The position numbers and the translations under genes are program-made. The notes beneath the pieces were generated by a model, which saw only the letters and a program-made list of their open reading frames with translations, was not told where the DNA came from and ran no database searches. Positions 12,901 through 25,846 of a DNA stretch of 64,000 nt are shown here, piece after piece. Position 1 is the first letter of the stretch; each line of letters begins with the position of its first letter. The DNA comes from Cruorifilaria tuberocauda (taxonomy: Eukaryota; Nematoda; Chromadorea; Rhabditida; Onchocercidae). The stretch spans positions 1 through 64,000 of the forward strand of contig JABVXU010000012.1 of assembly GCA_013365365.1 (NCBI GenBank), written 5' to 3'.

Positions 12901-14700
12901 AGTTTCAATGAGCATTCTATAGCTTATCCTTGCTTAGCTACGTGGAATCTGTCGTTTCGAATTATTTGTTTTGATAATTAATCCGATCAATCAGTATAAT
13001 GTGTGACAGTGGACAAACTGCTTTCGTTACTATAAAACTGCATTATTTAAGTTACGATATTACTCGAATGTTGCATGTTGAATTTTTCCTGTAATGTCCA
13101 ATTTCTTATAAAATAATTGAGAAAATTTTCCAGAGATAAGCAAAAAAGCCAAAAATTTTTCGAGAGGAAAAAGATGAGAAGGCATTCATCCCTTTCTGAC
13201 ACTTGAGATTGATTTAAAAAAGATTTATTCGTACTGAAAAAACAGATAAAAGTCATCTAAGAGTAATTTCTACTTAAGCAGACTCTATGAGGGAATTTCA
13301 TCTGCAAGGATTTGAATAGAATTAAAATACTTCTATTTGTGTTGGAAGTAATTTATAAGTAATAGTAATTCAACCAAATGATTAAAGGAACATTGACAAA
13401 CAAATTGCAGGAAGCGAAATTCTTTTAAAATGATTCCCAACGAAAACATTTTAAGAGCTAAATATGCATGATATAATTTAAATTAAAAAGAGAATTTAGG
13501 TTATAAATCAATTTCTCGAGCCAATTTTTTTGTTTTTTTTGAATAAGTATTCCTAACATATTAAATTTCAAGCTGTGATAACAGAAACTTTGACAAACAA
13601 ATCAATAGTGCAAATTTTCAACATTTCACCCTCCATCGCTTCATAACTACATTCTTCAATTTCAATTTCGAATAAAAATGCGTGGGTACAAAAATTTTGC
13701 ATTAAGACTTCTTTTTTTGATGACATCGAAGAGATAAGTATATGAAAAGCTTTGCTTATATAATTCCTTTCGGATTTCAGATTAAAATTTTTCCACTGAA
13801 GTTTCAAAAAAAGTTTAAATTTCATGGCTTTCATCGATGAAATAGTGAAAACTCTAATCAAAATCTTTCCACAACAGCAATTTAATCGATGAGATGCATC
13901 AATGCTTAGTTATTATCATTCGAAATTACTTCTTATTGTTGGAGTTATTTCATTTGGAACTTTTAACAAACTATTTTTTTTTCCTTACAAAATATAAAAT
14001 ATATCTGTTACCAGTAGGAGTTTAGCTCATATCAATTCTCACTTATCCAAATGAGGAATTTCATAATCTTGGAATTTCGCAATCTCGAGAAATCTCGTGT
14101 GGCGGATGAATGAATTATTAATGATATCCATAAATTATCAAAAATGTGAGCAGTGAAGAGGAGGAGTAAGGAAAAAAGAAAGAAAGCTTAAATATAGATG
14201 TTGATAAGGTAAGAAATATTATAGTAAAATAAGAAAGACGAGAGAAGGAAATTGAATAATGGGATAAATTAGATTATAGTAGGATTATAAATTGGATTTA
14301 TTTTGAGTCCCTTAATTTAGTAAAGTAAAAATTCTGCTTTGGATATCTTTGCATTTAACAACAATTTCTAAAGCGTACGAGAAACAGTTGTTTGAGAAAC
14401 TATTTATAATTAATAATCTTAAAGTTCGTTTTTTGAGCTTCCTGAAGTGAGTGTAATAATTGGAATTAAGCTGACGATTTGCAAATATGCGACAAAATAG
14501 ATTTTGCAAATTCGTTTGTTTGCATGCTATTTATTTAATTACAAGATAAGATGAATGGAAATTATATCAAACTGTTTTACTTAGTGTTAAGGCATCTGTA
14601 ACAATCAACAAAACATGCATAGGCATACATGCATATAAATTGTATCAGTTAACTGATATCAGTATTATTTACAATTATTTGTATAAAGCATAAATAGTTA
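6990..14700. other. 7.7 kb without a recognisable gene
   Basis: Both strands were read. Open frames at 8930-9142, 9416-9619, 10624-10806, 12174-12359, 13047-13256, 13568-13861 and 14312-14509 are AT-driven, lack convincing splice borders and resemble nothing known to me. A purine-rich patch (GGGAGAGGGAGAGAGGGA-like) lies at about 12692-12720. The stretch may be one large intron or an intergenic region linked to the 6.2-kb island. Confidence 0.4.
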
Positions 14701-14708
14701 CATTCCAA

Positions 14709-14900
14709 TTAAGTGACTTCAAGTAAATTTAACAACAAACCTATTTGATCGATTCTTGAACCAAGTAACAATGATAAAGTTACCAAAACAATGGCTAAAA
14801 CGGTTAGCACAATTGCAATCGTGGTAATCATACGTCGGGCATAAGCATGATTCTGCTCTTTCGCATATTCCGAATCATCATTTCGTCCTCGCTCCTCCAT
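14709..14900 (-). CDS. Small single-pass membrane protein, or its terminal exon
   Basis: An ATG frame of 63 codons encodes a charged, hydrophilic start (MEERGRNDDSEYAKEQ), then Arg-Arg and a clear 23-residue membrane helix (ITTIAIVLTVLAIVLVTLSL, about residues 25-47), then SRIDQIG. The layout resembles tail-anchored or Dispanin/IFITM second-helix proteins, but I cannot assign a family. A GT donor (ATAG|GTTTGT) follows the RIDQI codons, so the last eight codons could be intronic and the true C-terminus could lie further left. Nearest gene on the same strand is the ion channel at 20267-24223. Confidence 0.4.
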   Translation of the reverse strand: MEERGRNDDSEYAKEQNHAYARRMITTIAIVLTVLAIVLVTLSLLLGSRIDQIGLLLNLLEVT

Positions 14901-17900
14901 TGCTCAAAGTGTAGATATGAAATTTCGAGAATTTTAATTATCAATTTCTTCCTAATCACAAAAGGAACATCGATGAAAAGTTGGTAAACAGCATTATTTC
15001 CCCCAACTGAACACTTGTTGCAACAAAAATATAATGAAACTACCTGTGACATCTCAAACTTATTGCAAAAATTTTGTCCACTAAAAATTTATAAAACCAA
15101 AGAATACAAAACATCTATGCAACTTCTGATCATCTCATTCTTATGCAAGTATTGCAGAGATTTCTCTTAAGGAGATTTAAAAACTTTTTCAATCATGATT
15201 ATATTTTGCAAAATTTTAATAATTTTTCAGGAATGACAAATGGAGGGACGATTCATTGATCAATTTAAATTTAGCAAAATATTACATGTAATGCTAGCAC
15301 ACATTGCATTTTGTCATAGAAATTAATTATGGAAAGCGTAAAATATCACTACCAAGCTAAAATGTCAATAGCGAATGCGATGGATTGTGTCATTTGTCAA
15401 AAAAGTTATTGAGGAAAACAAAAAATGAACCTTTCTTTCTTTTTTTGCTTTTTCATTTAAAATTGAATTAAAGTTTCAGATCAATTTTATACTGAAATAA
15501 TCATTTAATTACTGAAAAAATTAACTTCTTACCTAAATTTCATAAATAAAAGAGAAAGACAGTGAATTGGAATTGATTTCATGAAATATAGCTAACTTAA
15601 AATTTTAATAATTTTAGATTAAAAGTATTAAAGTAATTAATAGCGTTTAGAGATAGAAAAGTAGAATGAGTTATTTACTTATTTACAGTAATAACTTACA
15701 TTATAAATTCTATTTCCACTGAGAATTACAAACGATCTGAGATTTGGGAGGCAAAGAGAGGATATTGTGATTGTCTGATTCGTCAAAGTGATTAATATTA
15801 GATGCCAAAATGGAATGGAAAAACTTGAAACGTCTTTCTTTCCCATCCTCATCCTCCTCTCTCCCCTTCTCCTTCATTGTTATCTTTTCCCGAGCCATAT
15901 GGCCAAGTTGCACATCTGTTAGGGCCTAGCTAATAGGATCTATCCAACATGGAACTTCATGCTTATAGTATTATTAGCTGTGACTCAATAAACATAATGT
16001 GTTCCAGATAGACACTGCTAATAATGAAAATATAGAAGAAGCAATGGTAAGGTAAAAGGTACCTAGAAAGATATTTAGGAAAATAAACAAAAGAGATTTT
16101 CGCTGAAAATTCAATTGACAAGAGAAAAGATATAATAAAACTTTAAGCTTGGCGTAAATGGAAGAGTAGAATTGAATTTCACTCATGAAATTATTTTAGT
16201 CCAACTCATTGTCAATCTAAGTATTAACTCTAGCGATGAAAGTTGAATGAAAGAAAAATCATTGGAAAATAAATAACTGCACAGGATAGGAAAACAAGGG
16301 GCGGTATTTTCAATAATTTATCGTAAGATTGTTCGATGAAATTTTAATTTTCAACGAGAGATCTACTCAGACCTGTCAGATGTGAATTCCCTTCTCCTTA
16401 GACCTTTCAGGGCAATTTAAGAGGAGAATGGGAAATTTCGTCTCACTCAGCGATCATTTCAAGTGGATCAGGTTTTCTTCCCATTCAGTTTGATTGCTAG
16501 CATGTCCGATACTTTTGTTCATTTCTGCAGAATGCTACCAACAGTTCTTACAGAGAAATCAAATTTCAAATCTATTTTAATGAAAGAGAAACTTTCCGGA
16601 TTCATAGTAGTAAGACGGAAATTCTTCAATCCTGTAATTACTTATAATTAAATCAAATGAGCAATGCTTTGCTATAAATAAACATTGTACTATATGCGGC
16701 TGCTGAATGATTGTAGCTGAATCTTTGTTCTGATAGAGTAATTATGACGTAAGATTTGACGTCTGAACAAAATTTTCATTATCCTGTTATTCTCTGCAAC
16801 TCTTATTTTTCTTATTTAATATTGGAAAAGGAAAATTTTTGCATAATCCAACTTAAGTTTGTCATGAGTTAACAAATTCAGTTATTTATTTATTAAATGA
16901 ATGAAATTTTGTCGGCTTGGATGCTTTGATTCTGTTTGATTATCATTCTTTTCATGTCAGAAACAGCTATCGATGGAGTAATTACTTAGCAATTGGTATT
17001 GTGCAAATAGAAAAGTTTAACTCATCTGAGGAATGAAATCAGATGAAATGAAAAGAAGTTGAGGGGCGAGGATTTCAACATTTAGACGCGTAATGTGAAA
17101 CGGATTAGATCGAATGATCCATAGGTCCTCTTGTTATCGTTTGAGTTATCAGTTGATGTATATTGTTCTACTGATACTGAATATCTCATCTATCAGTTCA
17201 CCTGTTTGATAAAATGATGTCAGCTGGTATCATTTGATTAATTTTGACTCACCGATACAACTGAATCAAAAGTATCGTCCGTAGTCAAAAACGAACTCAT
17301 GCCATTGGTTCGATGAGGAGGAATTCAAAACAAACAAAAATTTATAATAAAAGCAGTATTAAATATTAATTATTACTATAATATTAACAAGTATAAAATA
17401 TCGAAGATGATTACTGAATTGTCGAGTTACTCGCACTACAGTGTACGTAAGAATGCACAAAGACGTGATGATGTAATGAGATAACTTAACTGATATACAA
17501 CTTAGCCAATCATCTCCTCTAGTCCAGAATTATGGCATGATTAATTCGATTGAATAGGGTGAAATAGAGTTTTAATTGGTAGAATTTTTATGAAGTGGTA
17601 ATATTAATATATTTTGGATTTTCACAATTCAGTTTCTATTTTCCTAGAATATTTAAAAATTTCAAATATCATAGTTATTTCAGTATATACTATGTCATAA
17701 ATGCAAAGTGCTATGACATGGATATGATTAATTGGAGTAAAGCTAAGCAAGTAATTGAAAGTAAAGTAAGCGAAATCCAAACTTACAATTAACAGAATAT
17801 GGAAAATTATTGATAATATTTCGATTTACAAAAAATTATTAAAATTAAAGAAAACAAATTGCAATACTTGCTGATACTATCACTATCACTAATCATAGGA

Positions 17901-18975
17901 CCAAATAGAAAAGTGTACCAATTAAAATTTTTTAAATAATTTACTGAATAATTCCAGCAGGCTATATATTCCTTTTGCAGTTATTTCAATAAAAATTTTG
18001 ATGAAGCTTAGTTTTCATTTTTTATTTCGCTATGAATATTTTATTAATTATATTCACGCAATTTGATCCTTTTTGTATGCCATCTTTCATTTATTACTTT
18101 CATGAAATAATTTTAAATTTAGAAATTTATTGAAATGGAAATTGTAAATTGACTCTTAAATCATTTCGAAATTAGTAAAGCATGAAAATTTTAAGTATCG
18201 CTTTTACTTTAATACTTTATCATTAAATCTGTTTATGAGAATTAGTTTAAAATTTGCTGTATATTTTAGAGTGCCTAACTAGTTCATCTAATTTTTTACT
18301 TGGTTATTTACTTATGCACGAAAATGTGCTTTGGACTTTGTTAAATTTAGAAATTTATTGAAATGGAAATTTGAAATTGATTTAGCTATGACTTCATAAA
18401 ACGACTTTTATTGGTGTCAATATTGGTAGTGTGGTTGAATTGCAATCATTAGATTGTTATATGAAACAATAAGGTCAGAAGATAAGCAATGATTTTGAAT
18501 TTCGAAAGTAAGTAATCAATAATATTCCATTTAATTTCTTCATCTTCATGAAAAATAAAAATTAAAAACTATCATGATAAATAAACAAATTGCTTTCATT
18601 TCGTGTACTGCAAAGTTGTCAAGGATAATGAGCAAATATTAATATCCTTCTTTCATAAGGATTCTCCTTTCCGAATACACAATCTCGGCACTATGAAAAG
18701 AGGATGAGTAATAATTTCGAATATCGGAAATTGATGGAAGCCATCCGGAAACAATTTTTCATACTTTCTATTTATGATTTTTCACATTATTCCATAAAAG
18801 TATAAATTAAATATAATTTCATGGTAAAATAATCGAAAATTTTTCTGTTTTTTGAGATTTCTTTTATTTTTTTATCCGAAAGTATTTGTTTAAATAAAGA
18901 AAAACTGAGCGAAATTTAAAAATACCTTGCTGAGACTTAAAGTTTCGATTATTTTAGACAAAATGATTCAATACA
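14901..18975. other. No gene recognised
   Basis: Open frames at 15710-15913, 15974-16186, 16463-16651 and 17595-17792 have no supporting splice sites or family signature. A 31-bp direct repeat at 18113 and 18341 is the only structure I noticed. Confidence 0.4.
18113..18371 (+). repeat. 31-bp direct repeat pair
   Basis: TTAAATTTAGAAATTTATTG followed by AAATGGAAATT occurs exactly at 18113-18143 and 18341-18371, 228 bp apart. Confidence 0.8.
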
Positions 18976-19053
18976 TTAGTTAACAACAACTGATAATAAA
19001 ATCACAACAACAAGCACAATCATGCAACAATTTGCTACGATGGATAGTTGATT
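18976..19053 (-). other. Candidate terminal exon with a membrane helix
   Basis: After a clean acceptor (CTCTCTAACAG|), 25 codons run in phase 0 to TAA and read NQLSIVANCC followed by the hydrophobic MIVLVVVILLSVVVN. This is the form of a tail anchor. Its entry phase does not match the exit phase of the channel gene's penultimate exon (20739-20945), so it is not an alternative fourth membrane segment for that gene. No upstream exon was identified between it and 20267. Confidence 0.25.
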
Positions 19054-20266
19054 CTGTTAGAGAGAAATATGATAGATATTTAATATAATACTTTCTTTAA
19101 CAAATTTATTATCATTAAATGATTTTTTTAAGTTAATACTTTTGGAGCGCCCAAAAATATCAAAGGATGAGAAAATGCCGCTTAGATTCATTTTAAATGA
19201 ATTTTAGTCTGCTTAACTTTCGTTGCATTGTTAAATTAAATTGATTTCAAACTGATTTCATCACTTCAAATTGTTGGAAAATACAATGGCTTATGTTTAA
19301 TTATGACAGTTATTCAAATTCATTCTTCCTGAATGGCTTTTTTATAGAATTGCATGTCTTCCATTGAATACTCAAACATTTTCTGCTTTTTTCCAGCAAA
19401 TTAAATTCGGTCATAAATTTCTTTTCGTTCTTTCTCAAACAATGGAATCGACAAAAAATGTGAATTCATTTATCATCCAAAAAACGATGGACACGTTTTG
19501 AACGCTTTGATAAAGCAAAATATTATGGCGAAGTTATGAAAGGAATGAGTTATGGAAAGCTTAGAAGCTTAACATTTTTTTAATTTTCAATTTTTCTATC
19601 TTTCATTGTTCAAAAAAGAAATGAAACAGTAAGACGGAAATAAAAGTTTTGCTTTTAGCAGCTATTCAAAGATATTACAGTTTCATATATAACAATGATA
19701 ATAATGATAATGATGACAATGATGATAGTGATAGTGATAATGACGCTTGGCTGCTCATGATGAATTGATATTTTTCTTCAACAGAGTTTTAGAAATTAGG
19801 AGAGGTTTAGAATTAAAAATCTGAATTTATTTCAGCGCTACAGTAGCTCATTATTCCATAAATGATCCAATTTTCTTTTTTGCTTTGTTTCATTGACTTT
19901 TGAATTAATCAAAATTTTTCATGGAAAGAAAATAAAATAATTTACTGATAAGAATTTTCATTCAGGGAACATTTCAATGAATTGAGAATTTTTGAATATG
20001 CAGTGTTCAACTTTATCCTTAGAAAATTTCAACAAATAATTAAAAATTCATATTCTTATGAATTTTTGCTTAGTTGAGAAAAACAAATGTTGAAGTAAAG
20101 TACTTATGAAAAACTTCTACACATTAAAAATTATCGTTTTCATTTCTTTTTCCCTAAGAGGAAAGCAGAGGAGAGGTAAATTTAATTTATAATGATAGAA
20201 GAGAGGGAATGATAAAGTTCTATAATACTTTTTTCTTCTCTCATACTTATCACTTCATTTATAGTC
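19054..20266. other. No gene recognised; GAT/AAT-rich microsatellite
   Basis: This is the 3' flank of the channel gene. An imperfect trinucleotide run (AATGATAATAATGATAATGA and following) covers about 19694-19744. Nothing else was supported. Confidence 0.5.
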
Positions 20267-23200
20267 TTAAAAAAGTACAATCATAAGTGCAATGACGAAT
20301 ATGCAAAAATAAATAAGCAAGAAAATTATCCGTGCATAATTCACAATTGTTATCCATGAAATACCTTGTTTACCTGAAATATTATTTGCAAGTCGAAATA
20401 TATACAAGTTAATGTTTGATTAGACAATTTCTGATTATAATGAAACTAGTATTTTCAAGCATAACAAGCAAGTAGAGAAAAAAAATTTTAATTTTTTTTG
20501 CTTAATAATACCTATTCTTTGATAATCGGTAAAATGATAATTTGTAAATATATAATAATAAGTAAAAAGGACAATCATTTTATCAAATTGCGACCTTTCC
20601 TAAAACTTAAGTCGCAAGGTTCTTTAACAGTTCTTTCAATAGTCAGAATTTACGTAATTTTTAAATCTAGCAAAATTCTTGTGATTATGAAATTATTGTT
20701 ATTTAATTGTCTTTGCCGCAAAAGTATTGAAAAATTACTTGTGCTTGTAGCATTCTGTTCGGTTCCACCGTTACTGGTAGCACTGTCAAGTAACGTACGC
20801 CATCGTTTAGGGATGACCTTTTTGGCGTGCAATATAGAAAGGTACCACCTTGTCACGGTACCTTCCCTTCTCATCAAATACCGTAGCCACAAGTGCAGAA
20901 ATATTGCCACCATTGTAAGAATCAAATTAATTCCAATAAACCAAACTATCAAAAGGAATGCGATGGAATAAAGTATTAATTATCAGTTTTCTAATATAAT
21001 CATTAAATCTGCCATTCTAAATTGCTTGAAAAGAATTCTTAAGAATGCAAAACAAAGCTTCAAATCGCCAATTAGAAAGTATCAGAAAAAGTACTGATAA
21101 ACTAAGTTGGAATTAAACTGATTTATTTTTCCACCAACAATAACTAATAATAATAATTTGATTTTATTCTTAAGAACTCGCTTCACATATTTAAATTGAA
21201 CCTTTCATATTTTTCATTCGCTTATTATTCCCTTACTTACTTAATTACTTATTACTTATCTAACTATTAACTTTCTTTTCTCAATATTCATTCATTATTT
21301 TTTCCATTTCTTGCTAATGCTCAATTTGAGAGTTGAAAGAAAAGCGCTACCAATTTTGGGTAATTTCCCGATCGCTGGTGGGATCATTACTGTGAGATCT
21401 TCGAGAAATACACCGAGGAAGAATAAATTAGCGAGTAAAATATAAATGGAGGAATCAGGCGCTGGTTGAAGAAACGACCAGATGACGAACACGTACGATA
21501 TCAGTGTCGGTATCAATAATGTCACAGTGAAGGAAGATGCATTCCGGTGCAAGGTTAACCATGCATATAAGATGGACCTGAAATTGAAATCATTTGATCG
21601 GAAACTCGTAAAGCAATAAAATTTTATGATATATAGTGGAGTTGCATTTGAAATTTTCTTAAGTAAAGAATTGAATAATTTAGCACTTCTCACTTGAAGA
21701 TTGAAGACAAACAAAGTTAAAATATTGAAGTAAACGCTTGGCATTGTAGTTGTTAATTTAAAATTGGTAAATTTATAAGTTGAAAGACTGACAGAAGGTG
21801 ATCAAGACTGATATATCCATGCATCAATCAGTAATTTTTGATTATACCGATTAAATTTTATCTGGCATTATTTCTAATTAATCATCCTTATTTTTAACTC
21901 TTTTTCTCCTACCACAGCATTTCGATATTGCACTTAAAGCTTCAAGATATAAAACTAGGGGATACATTTTTGTAACGAACCAGGTAACATCCAATTCTTC
22001 AGCATCAGTTGGTTTTTCAGCTTTATAATTACCTCCGTTAAAATAGCTAACATTCATTTCTACCGAATCGATCATCCAATCACTGATATATTTTTTATTT
22101 GATTGACTACCCCAACCTGAATATGAATGATAAAAATATTGATAAAGAGTAAAAGAGAATGGTGAATAAAGTAATGATTAATGATGAATTTGCTGTGAAT
22201 CATAAACTTTAATATTCCTTAATAATTAATGAGACAAACCGAGCAATACTGTTGGCTGCATATTGTAATAAACAGATAGTTGAACTTCACTCATCCGATT
22301 TGTTGTATAAATCCCGAGAGCGCACGTTTGTGTATCGAACGGATATGCGGAATAATCGAATTTACAGCCAATTTTTATAGAAAATGTTGGATAAATTTCA
22401 ATTCGACTCCACTTAAACATGTGAGTACTTTAGTTTCTTTTCTTCAACAGACATTCTTGAAAAGTTAAACGAATCATTCCCAGTTAATTCCATCACATGC
22501 AAAACGCTTATTCATATTTATTTCTTATTGCTGCTATTGAATGCTGCTGCGATAATTATTCCTAACATTTCATCTATTAAAGCTTCTGCACATATTGAAT
22601 TTCAAAATGCATGGCACTTATAATTTTGACAATTAAAGTGTAAAACACAGTGATGCATAATTAAAAGCATAATTTCAGTTTTTGGCGATTTGAAAAGATG
22701 CGAAATGTGTGCTTTCAATTATTCAAGAGAATGATTAACAAATACAATCTTCTCTATTATGCTTGATAGAAATCATAGCAAAGCGTGAAAAGCGTGAAGG
22801 TGTGATGTATTTTTTCTCTCAAGCACAAGTTATAGAAATACAATTTATCAGAAACCACCGAGTCATTCTGAAATTATAAATGAACTGAAAAACTTACAGC
22901 TTTTCCATTGGAATGTATAATAACATGAGATCGCTTTGAAATTTCGAAAAACTGTCCTACGCCAGACACGCTAAATCATTTAGTGGTACTTTCGTTAGGA
23001 TAATAAATTTCATTAAATCATCACTCTTCATTGTTTTTCTAAATATTTGAATAATTTCAAATTTAAAGATCTACAAATCTTGAATATCCTTAGAAATGCG
23101 AACTAGCATGATTTAGAGCCTTTTCCTTTCAAATGATATAAATCTCGGACCTATTTGTAATCCTCAGTTCAGGGGTCCAAATCTCCCACTGCTTGACCAT

Positions 23201-24223
23201 TGTTATTCGGACACCGTTGTGTTCACTTGGCTCCCAAACAGCATATTCATCTTTCCATGTCTTTAATTAAAAGTGTCGGAGAAGATATGGAATATGCCAT
23301 AATTCGTGTACTCAATTTTAAACATATGGATATTGATTTTGATCAATGGATTCATCGATTTTACTGATAATTTGGACAATCATCTATGCAACAAACCATA
23401 TATATATGCCCATTAAAAGTAATTGTTTGCTCCAACTGATTGACAGATACGTGCATAATGTATACGTGAACGGCGACGTCTAACGGCTCTGATATATTCA
23501 GTACGGGTCGTACACGTTTGTTGTATTTACTTAGAATAGTACGTTGTAACTCATTCTGTTCCTCAACATACGTCCGGTTAGCTATTTCTAAAATTACAAC
23601 TTTGATGAGCCTTTCCTCATTGATATTATTATCAGTCATAAATAATATTCTATTATTCTCCTTGATAATTTGCAAATTGTTTAATTAATATAAAAGTTGT
23701 AAAAAATTATTATCAATTGATAAAAACTTTTATTGACATTGTATATGAAACTTTAAAAAATTCTTCATTTTCTAACTTTTAATTGCCCAATTTTCTAATA
23801 ATTCCAAAATGTAAGATTCCAATTTCAATTCAAACTTTAGAAGTAAGCTTTTACAGTTTGCTTAAATTGTTAATTATCTTACGATAAACCTTATGCTTTC
23901 AGTTTCGATTAATAATGCAATTCATCTTAGCAGCTATTTTAACATAAACTTTAACAGTATTATAAACAATTTCTGGGAAAAATTTCCTTCTCCAAAATTT
24001 TTTATTTTCGAAATATTGCTGGCATGAATGATCTAACAACGAATGACAAGCAGATTCTTCCAGAAAAGTTCTTTCTAATCTTAAATCACTCAAAGCATTC
24101 CTATCATCCTGATGTTCACTTTGAGAGAACCATACCTTGAGCACTTTCCTCTTCCAGTTCTCGGGTGCTAATCTGCGGTCGAACAAGCGGCGTGAATGCA
24201 AGTGCTATAATATAAACGATCAT
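20267..24223 (-). CDS. Cys-loop ligand-gated ion channel subunit (nematode LGC type)
   Basis: This is a pentameric neurotransmitter-gated channel subunit of the plasma membrane. Exons (right to left): 24223-24136, 23587-23397, 23260-23151, 22970-22898, 22411-22240, 22116 to about 21990, 21577-21351, 20945-20739, 20373-20267. Phases agree everywhere except the uncertain end of the sixth exon. Visible in order: signal peptide (MIVYIIALAF), the KYNKRVRPV first strand, TWKDEYAVW, QWEIWTPEL, the Cys-loop C-KFDYSAYPFDTQT-C with exactly 13 residues between cysteines, SDWMIDSVE, then M1 (TLLIPTLISYVFVIWSF), M2, PKIGVWFIGINLIL (M3) and a short M4 tail ending MIVLF. There are no adjacent cysteines in loop C, so it is a non-alpha type. 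Neither the cationic GEK nor the anionic PAR signature precedes M2, so ion selectivity cannot be read. The ligand is unknown. The subfamily call is inference. Confidence 0.86.
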
Positions 24224-25735
24224 TGCAGTGGATACGATATCCGGCTGAGACGGTCCTGATGCCGTGCCGGAATGTGTCAAAGTAATTTAAATGTTTCGGA
24301 TCGCCAGCTCAGCATGAAGTGGTCTGACGTTAAAGTATGATAATAGAAGGCGTGAAAAGGCGTGGCTGATATCTCCATTGATTGAATGCAAAAAGTATGG
24401 TAATTCGATATGATGATAATGACGTTAAAACGATCGCCGGTATGGACGGGTGATAGCATCGGGAGATTATTTCTCCAAATAAACAAAAATCATTGATGTA
24501 TATTGTTGTACTTCGCATGGAATATTAAAATGATTTTAGGGACTGATCAATTTCTACTCTTATAAAATTATTTTAAACTGATAATTTTAGAAAAAAGTAA
24601 TAAACAAGAATGAAAGTTTCGAAATTTGAATTAAATTTTCATGTGATTTGCAATGCGAACTGCTAGAGTTATTTCAGAATAATTTAGTAGAAAGTATTAA
24701 ATCAAGAAAAATTTTTTAAACTTCAAAATTTGAATTAGCTTTCGATATGATTATTTTTTATTCGTCGTACTAGCCGAGAATTCTTTTTGCAGCAACTATA
24801 CATAAATATACTGCAGAAAAAGGTTGCGATGAAAATATTGAATACCAAACGACTTTTGCTTCTTACGAAATAAGTAAAATGATTCATCGAGATGACAATC
24901 AATTGAACTCATCGAACTTCGTCCTTTCAAGAAATCTTTTCTTTAAATATTAAATGATCGCATGACAGGTTTATACTTTATAATATATTAAAGAAATCAA
25001 TAGTGATTTCTCTAAGGTAATAAGGCAATGAGCACTAAAGCTTCCTATTTTAGAACTTTCCTCCCCGTATAAAGTTTTCTGAGTTACCAATTTGCTGATC
25101 CAAGTAAAGCTGTCATTATTAATTTATAAATCATTTTAGACTAGAAAAATTGAACTTATTCGCCTTTTCTCCTTCTGGCATTATTTTTCTTCCATTGTAT
25201 AATTCGTAATAATTGGTAAACTTATTGGTAAAACGACCGGGCAAAGATAATGAGCATCAATTACAATTAATTTAGGACTTACCAATTTGAAATAAAGCCG
25301 CAAATTTCAAAAATTATAGAAATCAGACATTGTTTTGCACATAAGTTTCAATAATTTATTAATTTCTTTTTAACAGTTTCACATGCGTGTGCATGCACGT
25401 ATCATGTAAATCAAATTTTTAAAATGAATTTGATGGCAATTTTATAGGCTAATATACTATTTATGTATAAGAGACTAATATAAATATGTCCCGTGTCCTA
25501 GGTAATAGGAACTTCAGAGAGTCATGATAAGAAAACCCGGACCTCATATATTCTTGCAGCAAATTAACTAAGACTTAAATGATCTCACTTGACATTAAAT
25601 TTGTTCAATTTAAATTCTTTTAATTCAAATTTGATTCAAAAATTTGAGTTTTTTACACAGAAATATTAATAGAGCATATTTAAAAGTTAAGTTTTCTGAT
25701 AAAAATGTTTATTTCAATAAACAAAAATAACAAAT
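24224..25735. other. Spacer between the two receptor genes
   Basis: No exon was supported on either strand. In particular I found no M1-M4 segments that could complete the upstream truncated receptor. Minus-strand frames at 24277-24518 overlap the promoter side of the downstream gene and look non-coding. Confidence 0.5.
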
Positions 25736-25846
25736 TTATTTACTCTTGTAAATAACATCTTCATCTTTCTTACTAATATAAAAGGCAGCAACAATAACAG
25801 TAACAGTAAAAGCAACAATGAATATTTGAATTTTATTTCCTTTCTT
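25736..25846 (-). other. In-frame membrane-helix sequence just past a TGA stop
   Basis: Directly after the TGA that ends the truncated receptor (25847-25849), the same frame stays open for 36 codons to TAA: a basic start (KKGNKIQ), a 17-20 residue hydrophobic stretch (IFIVAFTVTVIVAAFYI), then a charged tail. In a complete receptor M1 would start here. It could be decayed M1, a readthrough extension, or 3' UTR by chance. Confidence 0.45.

Noticed and set aside
19440..19560. Possible short plus-strand exon near GIDKKCEFIYHPKNDG
   Set aside because: Two alternative frames of similar quality, no acceptor/donor pair and no known family.
20498..20971. 157-codon plus-strand frame
   Set aside because: Shadow of the receptor exon 20739-20945, whose minus-strand reading has membrane segments and matching phases.
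23950..24074. Possible extra receptor exon (ERTFLEESACHSL...)
   Set aside because: Exon 1 (24136-24223) joins the next exon at 23587 in phase, and the resulting peptide runs straight into the receptor's first helix; including this piece breaks the phase.
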